NCBI GenBank assembly: GCA_000787465.1
Contig: JSYX01000329.1
Location: 1-29,249 of the forward strand
Direction: 5' to 3'
DNA length: 29,249 nucleotides
DNA from: Thermomucor indicae-seudaticae
Lineage: Eukaryota; Mucoromycota; Mucoromycetes; Mucorales; Lichtheimiaceae
Position numbers and translations under genes: made by a program. This document shows, in pieces, positions 19,331 to 29,249 of this stretch. Under the pieces are notes generated by a model, which made no database searches, was not told the origin of the DNA, and saw only the letters and a program-made list of their open reading frames with translations. Numbering within the stretch: position 1 is the first letter of the stretch; each line of letters opens with the position of its first letter.

Positions 19331-22300
19331 ATGTCCCATTCGAACCCTCGGCCTGGTCTTTCACAACCGCCTTCGTTGCAGTCGCTTGTGTATACACCGA
19401 GGAATGCGGCAAACAGCAGTATGCAGTATCTTCACGCTTACGGGCAAGGAGAAAGTGCGGCATCGGCGTCAGCGTTTAGTCTGTCCACATCAACGACCCT
19501 AGTAGACGGGAATAATGCCTCTTCATCTGTTCACTACGCCAGCGTAGCTCCTGTTAATATCCCTCCTAATCGTATGCATAATCGCCAAAATCGCAGCGCA
19601 GGTTCAGTTTGCGAGTTCCAGTCTTCTTCTCCTTGGTCTGTTGTAACCGATTATTCACCCCGGGCAAGGACTCCTGGAATTGAGTCCTTTAACCGGAGGA
19701 ATCCTTTCGACTACGTATCGCCACCAACAAACAGACAAGAATCATACCCTCCTGATCGCGCAACAACCAACAATAAGGACGTAGCTTTTGCCGAAAACCA
19801 CCGTTCCTCTTCGTTACTCAGCTTGACGTCCAAGCCAACGCTAAGTTCCAGCTATGCACTCAAAGTAGTATTTGATCAGTTCCAGACGATGGCAGACAAG
19901 AAAATGGAGGACATATTAAACAAGGGCGTTGTGAGTGGCAAATGTTTCCCTACGCAGGGCAGCAGCATCACTCATAGATATAACATCAGGAAGCTGAAGT
20001 CGATTTTCGCAAGTTGCTCGCTCAAGGCGTTGATCCGGCATTTGACAAGATCATACATTCTCTTGCCTCTTTGGCAACGAGCCAACAGAAACCAGTTATC
20101 GATGCGGTCATGGGGTGGCGACGGAAAAAGATTGAACCTCTTGATACAGCATTAGTTAAACGGCTAAGGTGAGACTGGTAACCTTCTATGCAGTGCATTT
20201 TTTTGTAATTTACCCTATGTTTTGTGTTCAGTGCATCAGCGCCTTCCTCGCGAATAAGGGACGTGCAATCAGTCTTGAAAGAACGTCAATCTGTACGTGT
20301 TTTCTGCTTTCCGTTTGTATCGAGGTCATCTTATTAAGCTCACTTCACAAACGCCAGTTGGCTTCTGTGTATATACTTTGCAGGGCGTTGATCGAGATTG
20401 TAAAGTCATTCACATCAAAAACGCTGCCGGATGATTTAGGCGAGAACCTGGAAGAAATCGTCTTCAACCAATTGAAAAAGGCAGATCCGTAAGTTGGGTT
20501 TGCAACTGTACATAACCGATTGATAGCTCATTGTATAGACGGTTAGAGACGCCATCAAACGCTCAAAAAACAGAACAGCTAGTATGGATCTTTTTGCCGA
20601 GCTGATTGGCGAACTCTCGAATGTCCGTTTTGCATCTGTCAGCGACCGCTTTATTGCCGAGCTCGAAAAATACAACAGCCAAACAATCATGAAAGAACGG
20701 CAGAGCCATATGGAGATGCTGATTCGAGGAATGCGCTTCTTAAAGATAAAGGTAAAAGGTTATCATCTTTTTGCATATTGTCCCATACTCACTCTTCTGG
20801 ACTAGATATACCCTCTCGATGCTTTGGAAGAGACTGCAGATTTTCTTTCAAGTTGTGCCGGCTTTTTCAGAAATGCGCACGGAGCCAAAGTAAAACATTC
20901 ATACGCACGGTTATTCGTTCAACTACTTTTACCAATAGCTGGGGTAAGCTCCCCGGATACGTCCTTTCTTGGTTCAAGTGATGCTGAGCTTATTGAGATG
21001 CCTGCAGGTAGCTGTTGCAGAAGTTAACTTTCCTGCGTGGAGTAAAGCAGTTGACATACTTTACCCAAGAGCCTGGAAAATGACGCTAAAGCCGCGCCAC
21101 GTCCTAGTAAGTGGATCATCAAAATGCAGTAACTGTTTGAAGCAGGAGAACTTACGGATATAAAGGCTGCATACCCACTTGTCACGACTTTACTCTGCGT
21201 GAGCCGTAAGGATTTCTTTACGAATAATTGGATGGTTGTTGTCGAAAGCTGCAACGCAAAGCTCAATAAAGTATGTATAAGGCGTGAGAAATTCATTATT
21301 GGATAGTCTTGGGAAAGCTAACGACGTGCAGGATAAATACAGCCGGCAACTGATGTTAGGCTGCCTATCTCGACTCATTTGGACTTATCTTTTCCGATGT
21401 ACGGAAAGCACGTCCATCACCTTTAAGAAACTTGATACCATTGTCAAAAGCATATTTCCGCCGTATCGACGCTCAGTATACCTAGCCGAAACCCCTTTGG
21501 ATCACTTTATTCTTATCACTTATTTCGCACTCATGAGAGACGTCGACTCAGCCATGCAAAATATTGTCTTTTTTCTGCTGAACGCGGAAGCCGGTACGAC
21601 TATGCAATGGGAGAATATCAACCCGGAGCGGATGATCATTGCTTTAAGAGCTTTTCGTCTTATGTTGCATGATCTCGAAAGAGGGATCACACGACCGCCG
21701 TTTCCTGCTGACCCTGACATGTTAGGGACTGGAATATCGATGCAGTGTAGCGCCAATATTTTCTCTGGTCCCATCCGCGCGCTCAAACCGGATATAACAG
21801 AACGTGTGGAAGAAATCATTGACAAGTCGCTCATCATGCTTGACCAAGTCTTTGGGAAGCTGCTTGTATTGGACGAGAAGAATATATTGCAAAAACCACC
21901 TAGTACTGTTACAACGACGACAGGAAGTAGTGGGAACTATTCAGTTCCAATCTTTGCCAATACTGTTGGGATATCTGGCACATCGGAAGGTGGACCACAA
22001 GTGCAGCATCAATACAGTACGTTCTCGGTGTCTTACTCCAAAGACAAACAGATATACTTTGACCTCCTCAAAACCATCTTTGACTCTATGCCACGTTTGA
22101 TGCCAGCTGGGATCTCGCTTCCAAAACTGGTCGAAATACTCTCGCCTTATACAGTGCATGTGGATCCTGAGCTAATCGAAAGTTCGTCTCGCGCACTTGT
22201 CCGGATTGCTGAGCAGATTGACAGCCAAACAGTCGTTACTGGCTACGCGCGCTTCGTTTATCGCATAGAAGACAAGTATTGCGACGTGCTGACATCGTTG

Positions 22301-25300
22301 GCTAGCGGATATATTAACAGTCATGATCAGAATGGAAGCGGTGGTGTTCTGAAATTGTATGTGGACCTCTTAACCATATGGGTTAACCGGATTGATCTGG
22401 CGCCTCTCAAGGAGGTCATAAAAGATAAAACGAATATCGACGAAGCTCACCGAAAATCGAAAACACCAAGCAAATCAAAAAGTGACCCGCAGGCAGAAGC
22501 ATCGTCTGATGTAAACGCTAACGTGGCTCGTCTATTCAACACTGTGGCAGAGACCGAAGCAAACGGTTTACTTTTCCTGTGCAATCAATCCTCGGCTGTG
22601 CGACAGACAGCAATACGGATTATCAAGCTTGCAGCGCTATTGGAAGAAAGATTGAGAACTTTGGTCCGGAACGAAAGTGATCCAGCGCTCACATCTATGT
22701 TAAACAAATATCTGGAAGAGCACTTTGCGAGGGATAGGGAATACGAGCGCCTATATCATTTTCTTGAATCGGCCGGGCAAGAGTTTGTACAGTACGACAA
22801 GGATACAGAAACTCTCTTCGGCTGTAAGATATCAACGGAGCTTCAGAACCGTCTCCAACAACTCCAGCGAAAGGGAGCCAAGCACGCCCTGATTCAGATC
22901 GCTGAAAGCTTGAGTCCCATCGATGCTCATTTATGGAACATATGGTACCCTGAAGTGTTTAAACGCTGTCATGCATACTTTCAGGGCACGGTCACTCTAT
23001 GCCGTCAGAACATCTGTACACGTTTACTCCAGATACAGCCATATATACTAGCTTCTCTCGAAACCGCCAAAGCCGGAACAACCGGAACATTGAGCATGGG
23101 CAAAAACAGCGCCCAACAGAAAGTAGCCAGCACAGAACTCATAGAACAATGGAAGATCTACTTGATATTTGCATGCGCAACGGTCACACCTTCTGAAAAC
23201 CGAGCGCCTAGCACTTCCTGGACGAGCAGCGGGCGGAAAGGTTCTGCCGTTGTTCAAAAGATCGCGACACCACAAGACTTGTTTCGGATGATGATGCAGT
23301 TTCTGACTAGCGAACATCGACAGATCCGCGAGGCAGCCATTCAAGGCTTGGGTAACGTGAATCAGAGTGCTTACAAGCTTCTGGTATCCGAGTTGCAAAG
23401 CCATGTACGCATTATCCTCGACGAAGGCAAGCAACGGAGCAACCAGAAACCCTACCAGAACAAACGCAGCAAGAAGAACGACCGTTTGCGGATATCCCTC
23501 ATGCACGTCTTTGAACTTACAGCAGATTGTCTTCAGGAAAAGTCCTACCTGGAAGATAAGGAGCTGATGCAAGTGATTCTGAGCTACATCAAAGAAACCA
23601 AGTCGTTTCTGGCAGACAATGAAGTCCAACTGGAATGGGAATACCACAAACTGCGCGTTTATCTTTGCAAGTGCGTTGAGAAACTGTACGAAAACATTAT
23701 GCGATTGGATGATCCGTCGACCATTATATCGTTCGAGACGCGCCTTAGTCTGTACAAGATGTTTGAAGAATGGTGTGGCTACGGTGTGTTTGCCGAAACG
23801 ACGCGGACGCGTGAAGCGGCGATGATGAGAGACGTGCTTGAGCAGTGCAAGGACCCAAACGAACGTGCGAGTATTACTCAATTGATGGAAGAGGAACGGA
23901 GCGCACTAGAAGTTGCAGCCCTGAGCGCAATGGCTATGCTATGCGTAAGTGGATCCCTTTTTTATGCTGTGTACATCTTGCAACAGCTGCTGACATCGGA
24001 GCTAGCGCGGTCCCCTGTATGCTTTTCTGGGGCAAAAAAAGGCACGGCAAGCAGTTGTTCAGTTTGACATGCTTAGTGTTCTCAAATGGATCGATGCTGT
24101 ATTCGGAAGTCCAAACCCTAAATATCATGTTATCGCCAAGTTCGTATTAAAGACTTCTATCCCGTGTCTGGACGAAAACTGATGACTATTACTCTAGGAG
24201 AGCCCTACAATCGATACTGATCTATAACCAAGATCAGCCGCTACTTTTGGATGATGTCATCGAGCAATGCTATGCAGGCAATCCCAAAAAGGAGTTTACA
24301 CAGGGTTACTTTCAAGCGCTGGCTGATATTGTGGTCCGTGTTGGCGACTATCCTTGCCCGATCCATCAGTTGATGAGCCTGGCACTCTTCAAAACTGGTG
24401 ATGCGAAGAAATCGATACGGAAATCAGCTATCAACCTTCTGCGAGTGATTGAGGAACGCGTATTTGCAGATTCTTGTGCGAAAGAGTATGAGATTGGCAT
24501 CACAAGCAGCTTACCAGCCATTTACAAGCATACTCAGACACTGCTTTCTGCACGGCTCGCGCTAGATCATCCTGAACAGACATACTCTATGCTCTCAGAG
24601 ATTACCCAGCGGTTTGAGCACATAAACGCGAATAACCAGCGCGAAGTCTTGGCGTATATGCTACCTTGGCTGCGTAAAATCGACCTGTCCGTCGGACCGC
24701 AGGATACCGAACTGAGTCCCTCCGCGTACATGGTGTTATCCAACCTTTTTTATATCACGATCAAGTTTGGAGATGTATACGTGAAGGAGATTGGAGCGTT
24801 ATGGAGCCAGCTTGTTGATCACGGCCGAAACGTTCGAGCCATCATCATGTATCTTCTTGACACAGGGTTGGAAAAGCGGAATCCGTGGTTTCTTATTCAT
24901 GCGAAACGAGTTATCGTTTGCCTTGGTCGAACACCAGCATTTGTAAGAGTAGTAGAAGAGATCATTTCAGAGATCACGCCAAGAACGATGGTACCTCACT
25001 TGAAGGAAAGCAGCAGTAATCGATATGCAAACGCGTTTCCGCTACTGTTTGTTGCGGATATAGATAAGGCATTACAAGCATACTCTAAGCGGCCAGTGTT
25101 TTCGCGTGGCCAGCTAGCGATGGTCTTCCTTGTGGATTTGTCCATTGAAGCCGGCGCGGATTTAGCACAGCATTTGCCACTTTTGTTGCATTGCATTTTC
25201 GTCCAGTTGGACCATTTAACGAGCATCATTTGCGACCAATCGCGATGCTTCTTGATCAACTTGATTCACTCGGTTGTCATTCGCCAGTCCATGGATTCCG

Positions 25301-26931
25301 AGGCGTCCAAAAGGGCGTCTGAAGTGGTCCAATGGCTTGTAGCCAAGGAGGGAAAACGACCATGGGCATACGAGAACATCACGCCGAAGAACCGACGGTT
25401 ACACAGTGCCATAGAGCTTGGAGAATTGCTGGACAAGGTCGTAAGCGTCTTTTCGCAAGAAGATCCGGATTTACGGCAAAAGTGGGGAGAAACAGCTTTA
25501 AAGTGGGCAACTTGCTGTTCTGTTCGACATATCGCATGCAGATCCTTTCAGTGTTTTCGAACGCTTATGCCAACATTTAATCAGCACATGCTGGCAGATA
25601 TGCTTGCTCGACTGTCCAACACGATCGCCGACAAGTCTGATGAAATACGAGGATTTGCGCTAGAAATTATATTGACGCTGACAGATGTGGCACGGACAAT
25701 GGACCGCTCTCAAATCGAGCAGTTTCCGCAGCTCTTTTGGGCAGCAGTAGCATGCCTTTACAGTCCACACGAGGCAGAGCACGCGGAGGCACTTGTACTT
25801 TTGGAGGTTGTACTCGACAAATACGGGATTTGCAATGAACTGGCAGAGAGTTTCCCCAAGAACTGGGCTAGTGAATTTGAAGGTCTAGAGCCGCTGCTGT
25901 TGAAGGGTCTTCAATTCGCGTCCGCCGAAGAGAAAACATTTACGATTCTTGCATCCACCATGCTTATTGATAATCCACCATTAATCGACCCATCTGAAAC
26001 ACGGCTCATGTACCTGCTTCTTGGTTCCATGTGCCGACTACTACACGGCCTGGATAATGAAAATGAACCGGATGCTTTCGCGGTGATGCTATCCAAAAAG
26101 CTTGCACAGTTATTCGAAGCTTGCTCACTTTATGATGTCCACCGCATACTTACAACATACCCAAAGCAGAAGCGTAAGTTTCAGCAAGATTACCTGAGAC
26201 AGCTGCTTGCATCGATCCGGGACGTATTTCTCCACAAGTACGCGAGACAGGCGCTCATGTTCTCTCTCTTGCTGGTCAAGAACAAAATGTCGTATTATCG
26301 AGAAAAAGGATTAATACTGATCGAAAATCTTGTCCCATACGTAACAACAAGTGGCGGTGCGGGCGCCGCTCCTATCGACGTGGCAGCTTTGGAGCCTCTT
26401 TTAAACCTGGTGCAAACGGATTATGCTGACAAAGCGCTGAGCATATTGAATACTGGTATACCCGCGGTTCGTTATCTAGGGGCGGAAGACAAGGAAGCAG
26501 ACGGAAAAGAATCGGTTGCGGCCGCCAACGCATTATGGGGACTTTGTCCGGAAGCGGTCAACACGGCTTCAGAAATTACTCGACACAATGTCCATGCTGT
26601 CGTGTTTGAATGCTCATCAGTCACGAACGAAGGACCTCTCGAACATGATATTCAATTTTCGATTGAGGATTACTCGTTCCTGACGGAAGAACAACAGGCG
26701 GACTACCATCAACAGTCAAGAGTGTATGAAGATGCAGGACGGGAAACGGAAAGCTTTGGCAGTGTCATTGAGAATAATGCTGCTTGTGGCGGTGGTTTCA
26801 ACAGGATTGGAAACGGATATGGCGAAGAATTAATGAATACCCTAAAAGACCTTGATGATTTCTTCAATGAAGATATCGAAGAAAGCTCGATATCATCGTC
26901 ATCGTCTTCGAGTTCACTGATGGAATCATGA
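19331..26931 (+). CDS. TAO3: TAO3/PAG1/Mor2 (Furry) cell-morphogenesis scaffold, 11 exons
   Basis: Exons 19331-19930, 19990-20168, 20232-20292, 20358-20488, 20547-20751, 20806-20943, 21008-21106, 21166-21270, 21332-23944, 24006-24139 and 24198-26931 stay in phase and give 2,332 aa, comparable to fission-yeast Mor2. Residues 1-170 are Ser/Pro-rich. The conserved N-terminal region starts with SSSYALKVVFDQFQTMADKK and runs through KPVIDAVMGWRRKK, SLASVYILCRALIEIV, MDLFAELIGEL and SVSDRFIAELEKY. Armadillo/HEAT-like helices fill the rest. The last 35 residues are acidic, then poly-Ser (TCA/TCG repeat). Furry-family proteins are scaffolds that activate NDR/LATS kinases (Cbk1, Orb6) at sites of polarised growth. 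Eight small 5' exons are followed by a 2.6-kb and a 2.7-kb exon. It converges on EMC5, 84 bp away. Confidence 0.93.
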
Positions 26932-27015
26932 TGTATATCCGTTAGACTTTTTATTTCATGCAATAAATCTGCGTTCCCTGCTAATAACAGCGTGGTATCT
27001 GGAGCAAAAGAAGGG

Positions 27016-27532
27016 TTACAGTTTCCTATCCAGTTGAGCTTGCGTCGAGACAACTCGCCTATGATTAAAACTTATAAAGGACGGCTGTGTGTCCACCTGG
27101 TCAATTGTCCTAATACCACTTGTCAGACAAACAACCCACTCTTCCTTCTCCCTAGTTTATTACATTTTCGCCATTTGGGACTCGAGTGAAATGTTCTTGA
27201 ACGGTGCCGCTGATAAAATGACACCAAAAAGCGTGACAAATGCCGACACCAGACATTCGACGGCAATCTAGTTTTAGTTATTGTTTAGCGCCCAATTACT
27301 GTGGACCGTAGGTTTATCATTATCGATACCTCGATGGGCAAATCTGTTGTCGCTCTGTCTACTGCCTTTAAATATGCAAGATCTATAAACCGCAACAACA
27401 ATGAGCTTTCCGTGGAGAAGTGGCCGTCCCAAACCTTGTTTGTTACGCACGTTCATAGGTCGAGTAAGCCGAATGTGCCAGGAATAGGGTGCTAATGAGT
27501 GCAATGACGTTGCCAAAGAGTCGGCTGCTCAT
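27016..27532 (-). CDS. EMC5: ER membrane protein complex subunit 5, 4 exons
   Basis: Minus-strand exons 27451-27532, 27330-27382, 27164-27267 and 27016-27109 join in phase to 110 aa. The N-terminus MSSRLFGNVIALISTLFLAH is the first membrane helix, followed by the family motif SAYSTYEHLAYLKAV. TTDLPIEI leads into the second helix (VECLVSAFVTLFGVILSAA). The family ending is TIDQVDTQPSFISFNHRR. The length is near that of other EMC5 (MMGT) proteins. EMC5 is a core subunit of the EMC insertase, which places tail-anchored and multipass proteins in the ER membrane. Exons as small as 53 nt make the gene almost invisible to simple frame searches. PFD3 lies upstream on the same strand with 191 bp between. 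Confidence 0.9.
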
Positions 27533-27723
27533 TTCTCTGATCGCCCAAAGACTGTAGCGTACAGTGTGCACTTGCGCGTTTCTGTGTCTAAATTTGGGCA
27601 TGAACTCTGTGCCTGGATCAAACACCTCGGCTGCCCTTACACCAATACAATAATCGACGACATCGGCGCGCTTTTGAAAGAAGAAAGGCCTTTTTATTAA
27701 GTCTAATAACTGTTGGTGAGTAT

Positions 27724-28568
27724 CTAAGATGCTGCTTGTTCCCGTGCCAATCGTCGCTGCTTGACGTCCCAGTTGTACACTCTTGCGGTATCTGTAAGAA
27801 TAATAGTAGTGAAAGGTCAAGGATGACAAAACAAGAGCAGAAAGTTTGCGTATCAAGCGATGATTCTCTGGCGATAAAAAAAGGATACTGACTTCCATGG
27901 TAGTTATCTGATCTCTCAAGAATTCGAGATCCTCGATTGTGTTCTTCAGTGATGTTTTGGCTGAAGCTACCTTGGACGTTAACAAGTCCTTGGCTTCTTC
28001 ATACGTATATTCAAGCATCACATTGGCCTTTTGCCGTGTGTGTAAGACAAGGTTGTGTTGAAGGAAGGAAAAAGACTTACACCTAGCCATAAATATACGG
28101 TTCCTGTTGATTCCACTTTGGCTTTCGCGTATAACGTATCGTTCAATTCATAGTCCACGTAAATGGGTTCATCCGACTCCTGATTCTCAACCAAGTAATC
28201 AACCATGGCAATCGTCTTTTCAATTTCGGGTATCTTTTCTTCGAGCACTTTGCGCCGTTGCAGTAAATTGATCTCCATAAACTTGTATTTACTACGTTGA
28301 TTGGAGGAAACGCGACACGATCGTAGTGTGAATAACGCAAACATGGAAAAAGCAAGTTCATCATATCGTGTTCTTCTAACCTGATGGTCTCTTGAAACTT
28401 TCGTAAAACGACATCGGCAGGTTCGGCATCACTGACGAAATCCTCGACACGCTCCTACTCCCGATATTGAGAACTCGTACACACGAGAGACAGCAAGATG
28501 AAAAGCCATACCACGAAAGGCGATTTAGGGATACCTCGAGGATTGGTTTCCATCTTGGCGCTGCTCAT
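27724..28568 (-). CDS. PAC10: Prefoldin subunit 3 (VBP1/Pac10/Gim2), 5 exons
   Basis: Minus-strand exons 28512-28568, 28381-28454, 28081-28291, 27889-28027 and 27724-27791 give 182 aa. The N-terminus has NPRGIPKSPFVERVEDFV, then the first coiled-coil helix (VVLRKFQETISKYKFMEINL, EEKIPEIEKTIAMV). The beta-hairpin segment follows (LNDTLYAKAKV, VYLWLGANVMLEY). The second helix is EEAKDLLTSKVASAKTSLKN then IEDLEFLRDQITTMEV, ending with the hallmark ARVYNWDVKQRR. This is an alpha-type prefoldin subunit; the hexamer hands unfolded actin and tubulin to the CCT chaperonin in the cytosol. All junction phases agree. Confidence 0.95.
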
Positions 28569-29158
28569 GTCACAAAAGTTCAAGGAAGAGAACAAGGAAA
28601 ATTCGGACTTCGGTTATTGGCGCTCTCTCGCTCTCTGTACACACCTATTCTGCTTTTCCTTCCACTTTGCGTCCAGGGAAACAAATGTTTGCTCTTGTTT
28701 TCAAATTAGTTAACGTCACTTCAGGCTCCATTTTTGCGTGGAAGTAAGAGCAGTTCGGCACTCTTTAATATTCTACTTTTTGCGATGAATATAAGAATTT
28801 TTTTAGAGGATCTTTACCAAGCTTGCATGCACACTTTTATATAATTTGCAACGTCGAATAGTTTACGTTACTAGTTTTGAACTTCAAGATGGAGATAAGC
28901 TTCCAATGCATCCAGCATAATTTTTAAAATAGAAAGGGCCCTTATGTTGTCAAGGACTGTTCGTACTCAAATTCCACAAGTCAAGTAATGCTTGCTTTGC
29001 ACACCCAACATGCTGAAGTTCATTCGTGGACGTGATACATTGTTTCATAGTTGCATGAAATTCAAACAAAATGGGATGATTTGGCTTTCCCACACTCCTT
29101 TTGCCATTTTCCATCTTCCCCATCACTTGCACCAAGTGCGTACTGCTAAGTTTTCGAG
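28569..29158. other. Intergenic region upstream of prefoldin 3
   Basis: It is A/T-rich from about 28740 to 28940 and contains the prefoldin 3 promoter on the minus strand. A 96-codon minus frame (28950-29240) has no recognisable motif. No gene supported. Confidence 0.4.
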
Positions 29159-29249
29159 ATGTCTCAGACTCAGAGATATGCTTACAAGATGTATGTAGGC
29201 ACCATGGCTCGTAAAAATCGACAGCAAAAACAATCTTCACGGGCTGCTG
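29159..29249 (+). CDS. Possible 5' end of a gene running off the window
   Basis: From ATG 29159 the frame is open to the window end (30 codons), with further in-frame ATGs at 29189 and 29204. The last has a good start context (GCACCATGGC) and is followed by a basic, glutamine-rich leader (MARKNRQQKQSSRAA). The composition is plausible for an N-terminus, but it is too short to name. Confidence 0.25.
   Translation, partial: MSQTQRYAYKMYVGTMARKNRQQKQSSRAA

Noticed and set aside
23048..23881. 277-codon minus-strand frame inside TAO3
   Set aside because: It lies fully antisense to the well-supported long TAO3 exon and has no domain of its own.
28950..29240. 96-codon minus frame at the right edge
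   Set aside because: No motif recognised; the + strand frame with a good ATG context looks slightly better, though both are weak.
1..29249. tRNA, rRNA, CRISPR or biosynthetic cluster
   Set aside because: I found no cloverleaf with a GGTTCRA box, no spaced direct repeat array and no group of pathway genes.

Overview
The window looks like a gene-dense stretch of a fungal nuclear genome. Protein-coding genes are split by many short GT-AG introns (about 50-90 nt), some with a clear TGCTAAC-like branch point. Intergenic spaces are small. The conserved proteins are fungal-type (SNX41/ATG20, DUF2015-like, ENA-type P-ATPase, TAO3/Mor2). A TFG-like protein and a KDZ/CxC-like transposase fragment suggest an early-diverging lineage, most likely Mucoromycota. 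That lineage call is an inference from gene content, not a search result.

Left end (1-2183): no housekeeping gene found. It holds a transposase-like fragment (minus), a 290-bp foldback element (419-708), a short decayed element (776-901) related to a better-preserved MITE at 18213-18388, and an imperfect inverted repeat (1051-1362).

Core block 1 (2184-8196): SNX41/ATG20 (+, 7 exons), a BSD-domain protein (-, 6 exons), a DUF2015-like membrane-anchored protein (+, 3 exons), a glutaredoxin with a CGYS active site (-, 2 exons), and an intronless leucine-rich-repeat protein (+).

Core block 2 (8687-15831): an ENA-type (P2D-like) alkali-cation ATPase (+, 2 exons), a RING-CH (MARCH-like) membrane ubiquitin ligase (+, 2 exons), a TFG-like PB1/coiled-coil/P-Q-rich protein (+, 7 exons), and an HDDC2/YGK1-type HD-domain nucleotidase (-, 6 exons).

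Accessory stretch (15832-19330): about 3.5 kb with one weak, unrecognised spliced gene candidate, a 176-bp Tc1/mariner-type MITE with 24-bp inverted ends and TA duplications, and a pair of conserved hairpin repeats.

Core block 3 (19331-28568): the 2,332-aa TAO3/Mor2/Furry scaffold (+, 11 exons), then EMC5 (-, 4 exons) and prefoldin subunit 3 (-, 5 exons). EMC5 has such small exons that it is easily missed. The right edge may hold the first codons of another + strand gene.

Several products serve membrane traffic and membrane-protein biogenesis (SNX41, RING-CH ligase, TFG-like, EMC5). The others (glutaredoxin, nucleotidase, prefoldin, TAO3) are unrelated housekeeping functions, so I do not see a functional cluster. 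All exon models were built by eye from splice sites, frame continuity and remembered family motifs. No transcript or database evidence was used.
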